A stretch of 56,195 nucleotides of DNA from Cryobacterium sp. M96. GTDB lineage: Bacteria; Actinomycetota; Actinomycetes; Actinomycetales; Microbacteriaceae. The number at the start of each line of letters is the position of its first letter. Position 1 is the stretch's first letter. Both the position numbers and the translations under genes were made by a program. This document shows positions 23,755-32,407 of this stretch, in pieces. The notes beneath the pieces were generated by a model, which worked only from the letters and a program-made list of their open reading frames with translations, made no database searches and was not told the origin of the DNA. The stretch lies in the NCBI RefSeq assembly GCF_002929845.1, contig NZ_PJJS01000040.1, positions 38,256-94,450 on the forward strand. Reading direction: 5' to 3'.

Positions 23755-26346
23755 ATGGGCGGTCTTGAGGCCCTCCGACTCCTCTCCGGCGATCCGTCCG
23801 CGACTGCCCTCGTGACCGCGAATGGAACCATAAACTACGCCGAACTGGACGAACTTGTCCGTGACCGGCGTGAATTATTGGGAGACGGCCGCCGACTCGT
23901 CATGGTGTCGTGCGCGAACGCCCTGGAGCCCCTGGTGACTTATCTCGCCGCGCTCGCGGCGGGGCATCCAGTTCTCCTCGTCGCAGGCGACGGGGACGAG
24001 CCGAGCCAGGAGCGGAACAGGAACGGGCTCCTTGAGCGTTACGACCCCGACGTGGTTTTGGCGCCCGTCGGCGGCGAATGGCGTCTGGATGAGCGACGCG
24101 AGGGAAGCCGGCACACGTTGCACCCTGAGCTGGCACTGCTGCTCAGCACCTCGGGCTCGACAGGATCGCCGAAACTCGTTCGGCTGTCACGCGAGAATGT
24201 GCGCAGCAACGCGAGAAGCATCGCCGACTACCTCGCCCTGACCGAGCAGGACCGGGCGGCCACAACCCTGCCGATGCACTACTGCTACGGCCTCTCAGTC
24301 GTGAACAGCCACCTGATCTCCGGGGCGAGCCTGCTCCTCACCGAGCGTTCTGTGGTCGAGTCTGCATTCTGGAACGAGTTCGACGCGGCAGGGGCCACCT
24401 CCTTCGCCGGCGTTCCCTACACCTTCGACCTTCTCGATTCGACCGGATTCGCTGGGCGCCAACATTCGAGCCTGCGCTACATCACTCAGGCCGGCGGCCG
24501 GCTCGGCCCCGACCGGGTGCGCGATTACGCCCGGCTGGGGCAAGAACGTGGATTCGACTTCGTCGTCATGTACGGACAGACAGAGGCGACCGCACGGATG
24601 GCCTACCTGCCGCCGGAGTTGGCGGCGACCCGGCCTGAATCCATCGGAATCCCGATACCGGGCGGGCAGTTCCGCATCGACGACGCCGACGAGCACTCGG
24701 TCGGTAACCTCGTGTACACCGGGCCGAACGTCATGATGGGATACGCGGAGAGCCCGGAGGAACTCGCCGCTGGACCGACAGTGGGGGATCTGCGCACCGG
24801 CGATCTAGCCCGCCAGCACGACGACGGACTCTTCGAAATCGTCGGGCGGAGCAGTCGCTTCGTCAAGATATACGGCCTGCGGATCGACCTCGACCGGGTC
24901 GAACGGCTCCTTGACGACGACGGTGTCGAAGCGAGGGCGGTGAACCTTGAGGAACGCCTTGTGGTCTTCGTGCGAGAGCGGTGGGCCCTCGGGCTCGTCG
25001 CGCCGATCGTCGCGGAGGCGCTTGGCTTGCCCGATCACATCGTCCGGGTGCACCTTGTCGAGGAGTTCCCCCTGACGTCCAGCGGCAAGCCAGACACCGC
25101 GAGCCTGCTCCGGGAGGCGGCGCTCCTCGAGCGCAAAGCCCCGTTGGTGGATCGCAGAGGGACCGTGACGGCGGAGAATATTCGGGCGCTCTACGCAACC
25201 CTCCTCGACCGCCCGGATGCGGTCCTGGACGACAGCTTCGTCGCGCTGCACGGCGACTCGCTCAGTTACGTCGAGGTCTCGGTGCGGCTCGAGCAGATGC
25301 TCGGCACGCTCCCCAGGGACTGGCCCGCGAAATCGGCCCGGGAGTTGGCCAACCGCCGAACCGCACCGACCGGGGCGCGACCCCGACGGTCGCTGGCGCG
25401 CATGGAGACATCCGTCTTGCTGCGGGCTATCGCCATCGCGCTCATCACTGGGACGCACGCCAACCTCTTCCACATACAGGGCGGTGCTCACCTGCTGCTC
25501 GGAATCCTGGGCTACAACCTGGCCCGATTCCAGTTCGCCGATGTACCTCGGCCGATGCGGCTCGGGAAGCTTCTGCGCAGCGCCGTCCAGATCTTCGTCC
25601 CGGCCGTGCTGTGGATCGGTGGAGTTGGCCTGATTGGAGGGATGTACGAACCCGCGACGGTCTTCATGCTGCACAACCTGCTCGGCGGCGACGAACGCTG
25701 GACGGTGCAATGGCAGTACTGGTTCCTGGAATCCGTCGTGTGGACGATCCTCGGCCTGGCGCTTCTCTTCTGCGTGCCCCAGCTCGACCGGATCGAGCGC
25801 CGATACCCCTTCGTCTTCGCGGCGTCCTTCTTTGCGGGGGCGCTTCTGCTTCGCCTGCTGCTGACCGGAGGGGTCGAGGCCGGGCCGACCGAACGGTATT
25901 CGCTGCCGATCGTGCTCTGGCTCATCGCTCTCGGCTGGCTCATCGCACGTTCCACGAACGTCACGCGGCGGGTGCTGAGCTCGGCGGTCGTCGTGCTCTC
26001 CGTTCCGGGCTTCTTCGGCGACCCGGCCCGCGAGGCGACCACGATAGCGGGACTGCTTCTTCTCCTCTGGCTTCCGGCCGTGCCCCTCCCGCGGATTCTG
26101 GTGCCGGTGCTGAGCGTCACGGCCTCGGCCTCGTTGTTCGTATATCTCGTCCATTGGCAGGTCTTCCCGCTTTTCGGGAACGACGGACCGCTGCTCGCCA
26201 CCCTTGCCTCCTTCGCGGTGGGTATCCTCGCCTGGCGAGGGTATTCCGCACTGAGCGCTTGGTGGACTCGTCATCCCGCGGTCGCAACCCGCACGCTTAT
26301 GACCAATGTATTCGCGACAAGAACGTCAGCCGGTCGCCGGCGGTGA
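23755..26346 (+). CDS. trifunctional adenylation, carrier and membrane acyltransferase protein
   Basis: An 863-residue fusion. Residues about 1-440 are an AMP-forming adenylation domain with LSTSGSTGSPK (residues 130-140), MYGQTEATAR, a GDL motif, GRSSRFVKIYGLRIDL and the C-terminal catalytic lysine segment SSGKPD. Residues about 465-535 are a carrier domain with GDSL, where Ser502 would carry phosphopantetheine. From about residue 555 it is a polytopic acyltransferase-3-like domain (LLRAIAIALITGTHANLF with His568, LLLGILGYNLARF) with about ten helices. A single protein could thus activate an acid, hold it as a thioester and transfer it at the membrane. The frame is open from 23473 but the ATG at 23755 starts the domain; AGGAG lies rather far upstream. 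An iron box precedes it. Substrate unknown. Confidence 0.8.
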   Translation: MGGLEALRLLSGDPSATALVTANGTINYAELDELVRDRRELLGDGRRLVMVSCANALEPLVTYLAALAAGHPVLLVAGDGDEPSQERNRNGLLERYDPDVVLAPVGGEWRLDERREGSRHTLHPELALLLSTSGSTGSPKLVRLSRENVRSNARSIADYLALTEQDRAATTLPMHYCYGLSVVNSHLISGASLLLTERSVVESAFWNEFDAAGATSFAGVPYTFDLLDSTGFAGRQHSSLRYITQAGGRLGPDRVRDYARLGQERGFDFVVMYGQTEATARMAYLPPELAATRPESIGIPIPGGQFRIDDADEHSVGNLVYTGPNVMMGYAESPEELAAGPTVGDLRTGDLARQHDDGLFEIVGRSSRFVKIYGLRIDLDRVERLLDDDGVEARAVNLEERLVVFVRERWALGLVAPIVAEALGLPDHIVRVHLVEEFPLTSSGKPDTASLLREAALLERKAPLVDRRGTVTAENIRALYATLLDRPDAVLDDSFVALHGDSLSYVEVSVRLEQMLGTLPRDWPAKSARELANRRTAPTGARPRRSLARMETSVLLRAIAIALITGTHANLFHIQGGAHLLLGILGYNLARFQFADVPRPMRLGKLLRSAVQIFVPAVLWIGGVGLIGGMYEPATVFMLHNLLGGDERWTVQWQYWFLESVVWTILGLALLFCVPQLDRIERRYPFVFAASFFAGALLLRLLLTGGVEAGPTERYSLPIVLWLIALGWLIARSTNVTRRVLSSAVVVLSVPGFFGDPAREATTIAGLLLLLWLPAVPLPRILVPVLSVTASASLFVYLVHWQVFPLFGNDGPLLATLASFAVGILAWRGYSALSAWWTRHPAVATRTLMTNVFATRTSAGRRR

Positions 26347-26394
26347 TGTTGGGCTGGATGAGCGGGGCATAGTTCGGGGCGAGGTCGGGTGCGG

Positions 26395-27096
26395 TTAGGA
26401 ACGCGGGAGACGTCGTCCCCCGATGAGCAGCCAGAAGATCATGGCGGTCTCGCCCACGAAGCCGAACAGGCCGAAGGTCGGGGTGAAAGCGGGTGCCACC
26501 ACCAGGCCGATGAGGTCGGCAATGTAACCGATGCCGGCGAGACCGATCAGGATTCCAAAGACCTTCGGCATGAAGCCGGAGCGGATCGACAGATAGGCGA
26601 TCAGGAGGAGATGCACCCCGAACAGGCCCAGGGCGGTGTTCCAGATCGACGAGAACGAGTCGATGTCGGCCAGCGCGACTTCCGGGGTGTCGAGGTTGTT
26701 GAAGGCGACCACGAGCCGGCTGAGGGCGACCATGAACCACCCGGCGAAAGCGATTCTGATCAACCCGGCAAGAGCGGAGACGACACGGCTGACGGGCTTG
26801 AAGAGCGCGTAGGTGCCGGCGGCGGCGATGACGTCCAGCACGACGACGACACACAGCGCGCCGATTCCGGCGAGCCACAGCGCCGGCGAGGCGGAAATTG
26901 CATCGGTCGTCTTTTCCGCATCACCGGCGGTCACGAGGCCGTTGATGGCGATGAAATAACCAAAGATCGAGAGGAACACCATGGCCGTGAGGGCGGTGCC
27001 CGTTACGAGCGCTCCGGTTCGCTGCGACCAGCGGAAGGGGTTGAGTGTGGCAGCCGGCGCTGTGGCGCTGGGCGCGGGGTGGAGGTGAGTGGTCAT
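26395..27096 (-). CDS. DUF4386-like membrane protein
   Basis: A 233-residue protein with six hydrophobic helices. The pattern (RTGALVTGTALTAMVFLSIFG, then a loop, FNNLDTPEVALADID, and late GFMPKVFGILIGLAGIGY) fits the DUF4386 family of uncharacterised bacterial membrane proteins. It converges with the fusion gene, 48 bp apart, and is divergent from a TetR-type regulator that probably controls it. Confidence 0.8.
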   Translation of the reverse strand: MTTHLHPAPSATAPAATLNPFRWSQRTGALVTGTALTAMVFLSIFGYFIAINGLVTAGDAEKTTDAISASPALWLAGIGALCVVVVLDVIAAAGTYALFKPVSRVVSALAGLIRIAFAGWFMVALSRLVVAFNNLDTPEVALADIDSFSSIWNTALGLFGVHLLLIAYLSIRSGFMPKVFGILIGLAGIGYIADLIGLVVAPAFTPTFGLFGFVGETAMIFWLLIGGRRLPRS

Positions 27097-27127
27097 GGCT
27101 CGTATCCTTACTGCATCTGTGGCTAAA

Positions 27128-27155
27128 ACTTACGATGTATGCTTATGTTGTAAGT
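27128..27155. promoter_or_regulatory. candidate TetR operator
   Basis: Inverted half-sites ACTTAC (27128-27133) and GTAAGT (27150-27155) are separated by 16 bp in an A/T-rich patch between the divergent DUF4386 and TetR genes. Overlap with both promoters would fit joint repression. Confidence 0.45.
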
Positions 27156-27209
27156 AAGATATATGTACGTGGTAAGGTTTGTCAACGGATATGAGTGCGG
27201 GAGAGAGAC

Positions 27210-27896
27210 TTGGCAGCAGCACGTGAAGCAGCACCCGCACCCCGAGCTCGTTTGAACCGCGAGCGGGTGATCGCTGCCGCCGTTCGCCTTGCCGACACTG
27301 AGGGGCTTGAAGCCCTCACGATGCGGCGTCTGGGCGAGGACCTGAACGTGAAGGCCATGTCGATCTATAACCACGTGGCCAACAAGGATGACCTCATCAA
27401 CGCCATGGCCGATGCGATCTTCAGCGAGATCGAATTGCCGTCACACAGCGATGAGTGGAAGCCGGCAATCCGAAAGCGCTCGATCTCATTCCGGGATGTC
27501 CTCGCCCGTCATGCTTGGGCTACGACCGTTCGTGACTCCGGAACGAACCCGGGACCGGGCACCCTCCGGCACCACGACCGGGTGATCGGAACCTTCCGCA
27601 ACGGCGGTTTCTCGATCGCGAAGACGGCCCACGCGTTCTCCGCTGTCGACAGCTATATCTACGGGTTCGCGATGCAGGAGAAGAGCCTGCCCTTCACCAC
27701 GCCGGAAGAGACGGCAGCGATGGCCGCGATCATGCTGGCGCAGCTGCCCACAAGCGAGTACCCGTACCTGGCTGAACTCACGGCCGACCACGTCTTGAAG
27801 CCCGGATACTCCTATGGGGATGAATTCCTGGTCGGGCTCGACCTCATGCTCGACGGACTCGAGACCATGCGAGACACCGATCAGGCCTTTGAATGA
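27210..27896 (+). CDS. TetR-family regulator
   Basis: A regulator of about 228 residues. The N-terminal helix-turn-helix reads [20 protein letters not shown], then [20 protein letters not shown]. The remainder matches the tetracycline-repressor-type C-terminal domain ([19 protein letters not shown]). The TTG at 27210 is chosen because GGGAGAGAGAC precedes it; a GTG at 27195 in the same frame would add five residues but has a poorer site. It is divergent from the DUF4386 membrane gene, a common pairing in which the regulator represses the neighbour. Confidence 0.82.
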   Translation: MAAAREAAPAPRARLNRERVIAAAVRLADTEGLEALTMRRLGEDLNVKAMSIYNHVANKDDLINAMADAIFSEIELPSHSDEWKPAIRKRSISFRDVLARHAWATTVRDSGTNPGPGTLRHHDRVIGTFRNGGFSIAKTAHAFSAVDSYIYGFAMQEKSLPFTTPEETAAMAAIMLAQLPTSEYPYLAELTADHVLKPGYSYGDEFLVGLDLMLDGLETMRDTDQAFE

Positions 27897-27969
27897 ATGA
27901 GGGCGTCATGAGACACACGTGACGGGCACCCATTGACATTCCACGCGGCATCCGCGCCCCGGTTGTCAC

Positions 27970-29010
27970 CTACACGGTGGTGGCGTCATCGACCTGGCCG
28001 ACGAGCTCCTCGATGATGTCCTCGAGGAACAGAACGCCCGTGGCGACTCCGTCAGCGTCGAACGATGTGGCGACATGCGCACCGAGGCGCCGCATTGACG
28101 CCAGGGCATCCTCGAGCTCGCTGCCCCGGAACACGGAGGCCAGGCGACGGATGCGTTTGGCCGGCACCGGCTCCGTGAACGTGCTCCCGGAGGTGAGGTC
28201 CATCACGTCTTTCAGGTGCAGGTAGCCCGTGGGCTGCCCGTCGACGTCAGTGAGGATGTACCGGGAGTAGCCGTGCTGGGCGACGGCCCGCTGGATGTCG
28301 GCGGGTGACGCGGATGCCGGCAGGCAGACCATTGAGCCGATCGGCACCTCCACGTCGGAGACTCGCTTCGAGGTGAACTCGAACGCGGCGGAGAGGGTGC
28401 CCGAAGCATCCGTCAGGAGACCCTCGCGGGTGGACTGCTCCACGATGCCGGCCACCTCGTCGAGGGTGAATGCGCTGGTCGCCTCATTCTTCGGCTGCAC
28501 CTTGAACAGGCGCAGCACCCCGTTCGCCAGCCAGTTCAGGCTGACGATCACCGGGTTGAAGATGCGGGCGACGAGGACGAGCGGCGGCGCCAGGATGAGC
28601 GCGGCGCGGTCGGGCACGGAGAAGGAGATGTTCTTGGGCATCATCTCGCCGAACACCACGTGCAGGAACGTCACGAGCGCGAGCGCGCTCGCGAAGGCGA
28701 TCACGCTGATCGCGCGCTCAGAGAGTCCGGTCAGGGCCAGCGGGTACTCCAGCAGGCCGTGGATGGCCGGCTCGGACACGTTCAGGATGAGCAGCGAACA
28801 CACGGTGATGCCCAACTGGCTGGTCGCCAGCATCAGGGTCGCGTGTTCCATCGCCCAGAGGGTGGTCTTCGCCGCCTTGTTGCCGCGGGCGGCGAGCGGC
28901 TCGATCTGCGACCGGCGGGCCGAGATCACGGCGAACTCGGCGCCCACGAAGAACGCGTTGACGGTCAACAACACGACGAGCCAGATCAGGCCCGGCCAGT
29001 ACTCACTCAT
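27970..29010 (-). CDS. CNNM/CBS domain membrane protein, short paralogue
   Basis: A 346-residue protein: an N-terminal CNNM (DUF21) transmembrane domain (about residues 1-175, with FFVGAEFAVISARRSQIEPL, LATSQLGITVCSLLI and HVVFGEMMPKNISF) followed by two CBS repeats (about 200-340). The family exports or exchanges magnesium and other divalent cations. It lacks the CorC/HlyC C-terminal domain present in the upstream paralogue. Its ATG overlaps the end of the upstream gene by 8 nt, so the pair is one operon and may form a heterodimer. Confidence 0.88.
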   Translation of the reverse strand: MSEYWPGLIWLVVLLTVNAFFVGAEFAVISARRSQIEPLAARGNKAAKTTLWAMEHATLMLATSQLGITVCSLLILNVSEPAIHGLLEYPLALTGLSERAISVIAFASALALVTFLHVVFGEMMPKNISFSVPDRAALILAPPLVLVARIFNPVIVSLNWLANGVLRLFKVQPKNEATSAFTLDEVAGIVEQSTREGLLTDASGTLSAAFEFTSKRVSDVEVPIGSMVCLPASASPADIQRAVAQHGYSRYILTDVDGQPTGYLHLKDVMDLTSGSTFTEPVPAKRIRRLASVFRGSELEDALASMRRLGAHVATSFDADGVATGVLFLEDIIEELVGQVDDATTV

Positions 29011-30373
29011 GGGTCAGGTCCTTCTGGATTCGGGTGACGATTCGGTCGTGTCTGGTGGCCAGGCTCGGATCGTGCTCGGGGTCTTCGGGGGTGTAGCGCA
29101 CGCGCTGAACCTGCACGCCATCGACTCGGTCGATCCGCAGGATGCCACCGTCGACGGGGACCTCGTCGCCGAGTTCGGGAATGCGGTCGAGCTGATCGGC
29201 GATGAAGCCCGCGACGGTCTCGTAGTCGCCGTCCTCGGGCACCGTGACGCCCGTCCGATCGAACAGCTCGTCCGGCCGCCAGCCGGCGTCGAACACCACA
29301 GAACGACCCGAACGGATGACGCCGGCTTTCGCCCGGTCATGCTCGTCTTCCAGCTCGCCCACGAGTTCTTCGACGAGGTCCTCGAGCGTGACAATGCCGG
29401 CCGTTCCGCCGTATTCGTCCGCGACGACCGCGATCTGGAAGCCCTGTCTGCGCAGCAGGCCCAGGAGCGTGTCGACGGCCATCGACTCGGGCACACGCAG
29501 TGCCTCCACCTTCAGCTCGTCGGCGGTGACCTGGTCGCGTTGCGCCAGCTCGACGGCGAAGGCCGCCTTGACGTGCAGCACCCCGACGATGTCGTCGGAA
29601 TCCCTGTCGATCACGGGGAAGCGGGAGTAGCCGGTGGCCGTGGACAGGGCCAGGATGCTCTCGGCAGAGTCGGTGACCTTGACCGAGGACATCCGTACCC
29701 GGGGGGTCATGACGTCGTCGACCGTGTGGTCGGCAAAGCGCAGCGTGCGGTGCAGCATGGCCGCGTGGTCGTTGTCGAGCACGCCTTCCGTCGCCGACCG
29801 CCGCACGAGGAAGCTGAGCTCTTCGGCGCTGCGGGCACCCGAGAGTTCCTCTTTCGGCTCGATGCCGACCAGGCGGATCAGGGCGTTGGCGGTGTTGTTT
29901 AACAGCAGAATGACGGGCTTGAATACGGCGGTGAACAGGGCCTGCGGGGGCAGCACGATCTTTGCCGTGGCCAGCGGCACGGCCAGGGCGAAGTTCTTCG
30001 GCATGAGCTCGCCGATCACCATGGAGAACAGGGTGGCCAGCGAAATGGCGATGATGGTGCCGAGCAGCGGCACGAGTCCTTCGGGCACGCCGGCGCCCGT
30101 GAGCGGCCCGGTCAGCAGCGAGCTGATGGCGGGCTCGAAGGTGAACCCGGTCAGCAGGGTGGTCAGCGTGATGCCGAGCTGCGCGCTGGACAGGTGCGTG
30201 GAGGTGATCTTCAGGGCCTTGATGGTCGGGCCGAGGCGTTTCTCGCCGCGTTCCTGCCGGGCCTCGAGCTCGTTGCGGTTCAGGGTGACCAGGGAGAATT
30301 CGGCGGCGACGAAGATGCCCGTTCCGACGGTGAGGAGAAGCCCGACCCCCACCATCGCCCACTCAAACAGCAT
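29003..30373 (-). CDS. CNNM/CBS/CorC_HlyC domain membrane protein
   Basis: A 456-residue paralogue of the next gene with the full architecture: CNNM membrane domain (about 1-190, FVAAEFSLVTLNRNELEARQ, SSAQLGITLTTLLTG, GELMPKNFALAVP), CBS pair (about 210-335, ending YGGTAGIVTLEDLVEELVG), and a C-terminal CorC_HlyC domain (about 350-440, DYETVAGFIADQLDRIPELG). Family members are divalent cation exporters regulated by nucleotide binding to CBS; the older name 'hemolysin' is misleading. It is the first gene of the two-gene operon. Confidence 0.88.
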   Translation of the reverse strand: MLFEWAMVGVGLLLTVGTGIFVAAEFSLVTLNRNELEARQERGEKRLGPTIKALKITSTHLSSAQLGITLTTLLTGFTFEPAISSLLTGPLTGAGVPEGLVPLLGTIIAISLATLFSMVIGELMPKNFALAVPLATAKIVLPPQALFTAVFKPVILLLNNTANALIRLVGIEPKEELSGARSAEELSFLVRRSATEGVLDNDHAAMLHRTLRFADHTVDDVMTPRVRMSSVKVTDSAESILALSTATGYSRFPVIDRDSDDIVGVLHVKAAFAVELAQRDQVTADELKVEALRVPESMAVDTLLGLLRRQGFQIAVVADEYGGTAGIVTLEDLVEELVGELEDEHDRAKAGVIRSGRSVVFDAGWRPDELFDRTGVTVPEDGDYETVAGFIADQLDRIPELGDEVPVDGGILRIDRVDGVQVQRVRYTPEDPEHDPSLATRHDRIVTRIQKDLTHE

Positions 30374-30519
30374 GTGGCCCTCTCAGACTCGGGCGCAGGA
30401 TGTCGAGGCGTGGCTGGATGGGCGAGGGTTTATCAGGGTCCATGAGGAGGGTAAGACTATCGGGCGGTGCCCGGCTGTGGCTGGGAAACTCTCGGTTCCA
30501 GCCTCCCTAAGCTCGTCGC

Positions 30520-30875
30520 GTGGGCGGTGCTCTGGTCGGCTTCTCCGTCATCGGATTCGTGATCCTGGTGGGCTGTCTCGTCGCGCTCCTCGGCATCATC
30601 GGCGTCGGCGCCGGGCTGGCCATCAACCGGGTGTTCTTTCACACTCCGATGGCTGAAACCATGCTGGGTGCGGCTGCTCCTGGCGTTCGGCATGTCGTTG
30701 CACGGGGAGCGCCTGCTCAAGGCGGGATCGGCGCGCAAACGCGTGGCGGCGGCATCCGTCATCAAGGGGGTCGTGATGCCGGTGGTGCCTACATCTTCGG
30801 CCGGTTCGTCTCCGGCTGGACGCTGCGAAGCTGTTCGCGGTGGTGGCCGTCGCGGCGCTGCCTGCCCCGATCTAG
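30520..30875 (+). pseudogene. AEC-family transporter, deleted and frameshifted
   Basis: A GTG at 30520 opens an intact AEC-like N-terminus (MGGALVGFSVIGFVILVG plus a second helix) that breaks after about 43 codons. In the next frame, from about 30662, LLLAFGMSLHGERLLKAGS and VAAASVIKGVVMPV match the C-terminal half of auxin-efflux-carrier proteins. In a third frame DAAKLFAVVAVAALPAPI ends at a TAG at 30873-30875. At least two frameshifts and a large central deletion remove most of the transporter. Confidence 0.75.
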
Positions 30876-30991
30876 CGGCCGGCCGGCCGATGGCCGAGCA
30901 CGACATCGATCGCTCGAAGCCGAACACGGCTCCGGACCACAAAGCGAGGGAATGCCGGCCGAGCTGAGTCCGAGGCCCTGCGCCTCGTTCC

Positions 30992-31078
30992 GAACGAATT
31001 CGACGGAGATTTTGCTTTAGAAAGCGTGTTTCGGTTCAAAAACGGGTGCTTGACCAAAAATCTCCGTCGAATTGGTTC
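30992..31078. repeat. 87-bp inverted-arm element, copy B
   Basis: The length is the same as copies A and C. The left arm, from GAACGAATTCGACGGAGATT onward, pairs over about 22 bp (one G/G mismatch) with the right arm at 31057-31078. The 43-nt centre differs from copy A but can be aligned in patches with copy C (shared AAACGGGGTG-like block). It lies between the AEC pseudogene and leftward genes. Confidence 0.85.
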
Positions 31079-31177
31079 GACGCCGGGCACAGCGTTCCGC
31101 CTTCGATGAACCGAGGCCACTCGGTGCGGTCAGCTCTGACCTTGCGAAAGCGACACAACCAAACGATTCGGACTCAC
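31079..31177. repeat. tail shared with the element at 13155
   Basis: This stretch aligns with 13242-13344. Both tails end at the stop codon of a leftward reading frame, so the composite unit of about 190 bp appears to be a 3'-flanking element of minus-strand genes. Confidence 0.75.
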
Positions 31178-31396
31178 TCATCTAACACCGGGGGCCGCCG
31201 TCGCAGCCAGGGGCGCAGCATCCGGGTGATCTGGGGCATGACCAGGAAGCTCCTGGCCCCGCTGAGCCCAGCGCGTGGCCTCAGAGATGCGGGTCGGCTC
31301 GACGCGGCGGGTGACGGAGACGGTGACGGAGGTCGCTGGGCGCGCTTGTGGCGCGCTTGTGGCGATCTTGTGGCGCCCCCAGGGTATGGAAGTCAT
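31174..31396 (-). pseudogene. possible remnant of a leftward gene
   Basis: On the minus strand one frame reads TSVTVSVTRRVEPTRISEA, then a second frame continues LSGARSFLVMPQITRMLRPW and ends RRRPPVLDE with a TGA at 31174-31176. Together they look like the C-terminus of one protein split by a frameshift. I do not recognise it. Bases 31341-31373 inside it are an 11-bp unit (CGCGCTTGTGG) repeated three times. The rest of 31178-31461 shows nothing else. Confidence 0.3.
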
Positions 31397-31461
31397 TGTG
31401 CGAGTAGCGCCGCCGCGCTCGCACGCGCCGTTGCCGGCACGTTTCCGGCTCGGTGCGCCGG

Positions 31462-32298
31462 TTAGAAGATCATCGGGCGGTCGTCGTCTTCGCCCTCGAG
31501 GGCCAGCTCCACGACCACGGGAACGTGGTCGCTCGGCGCATCACCCTTGCGCTCATTGCGGTGGATGCTCGCCGCGGTCACCAGATCCGCGAACGCGGGG
31601 GAGCCGAGGATGAAGTCGATCCGCATGCCCTCGTTGCGGGGGAACCTCAGCTGTTTGTAGTCCCAGAAGGTGTAACCCTCCGGAGCCAGCGGGCGCACCA
31701 CGTCGAAGATGCCCTCCGCCTCGAACGCGCGGAACGCGGCCCGCTCGGGCTCGGAGATGTGAGTGGATTTGCCGGGAACGAAGCTCGGGTCACCCATGTC
31801 ACGCTCGAATGGGGCCACGTTCCAGTCGCCCATCAGTGCGAGGGCCAGGTGCGGGTCGCGAGCCAGTTCGTCCCGGGCGTGCGCGCGCAGGCGCTCCAAC
31901 CAGTCCAGCTTGTAGGCGAAGTGCGGGTCGTCGATGCTGCGTCCGTTCGGAACGTACAGGCTCCACAACCGCAGGTCCTCCACCGTGACGCCGAGCGCCC
32001 GGGCCTCGAGCGGGAGGCCGGGACCCTCCTGGCCCTTCAGAAAGCCGGGCATGCCGGGGAAGCCGGTGGCGACATCCGTCATCTCGAGGCGACTGGCGAA
32101 CGCGACGCCGTTCCACTGGCTGAGGCCGTGGACGGCGAGCTCGTAGCCGGCGTCCTTGAACGCCTGCGCCGGGAACTGCGGAGGCTTACATTTGATCTCC
32201 TGCATCGCGAGCACGTCGATGTCCTCGCGCACCATCCAGTCGACGACCCGGCCGACTCGGGCACGGATGGAGTTGACGTTCCAGGTGGCGATGCGCAT
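31462..32298 (-). CDS. xth: exodeoxyribonuclease III
   Basis: A 278-residue exonuclease III/AP endonuclease of the EEP superfamily. It shows the N-terminal metal site MRIATWNVNSIRAR, the catalytic Glu in LAMQEIKC, the SLYVPNGR segment, GDWNVAP, and the terminal DFILGSP and SDHVPVVVE with the catalytic Asp-His. It removes 3' blocking groups and cleaves at abasic sites in base excision repair. Length is normal. It is transcribed leftwards towards element B. Confidence 0.92.
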   Translation of the reverse strand: MRIATWNVNSIRARVGRVVDWMVREDIDVLAMQEIKCKPPQFPAQAFKDAGYELAVHGLSQWNGVAFASRLEMTDVATGFPGMPGFLKGQEGPGLPLEARALGVTVEDLRLWSLYVPNGRSIDDPHFAYKLDWLERLRAHARDELARDPHLALALMGDWNVAPFERDMGDPSFVPGKSTHISEPERAAFRAFEAEGIFDVVRPLAPEGYTFWDYKQLRFPRNEGMRIDFILGSPAFADLVTAASIHRNERKGDAPSDHVPVVVELALEGEDDDRPMIF

Positions 32299-32407
32299 GC
32301 TTCCAGCCTATTTGACGGATGCCGCTCGGGCGTTTCTAAGTGGGGAGGGGAGTTCTCGGAGCCGGGAGTGACAGGATCGAACCACAACGAAAGGCAGGGC
32401 GGTACCC

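Noticed and set aside
24805..26274. 489-residue minus-strand ORF across the adenylation fusion
   Set aside because: It is a charged shadow frame without motif; the plus strand shows A, carrier and membrane domains.
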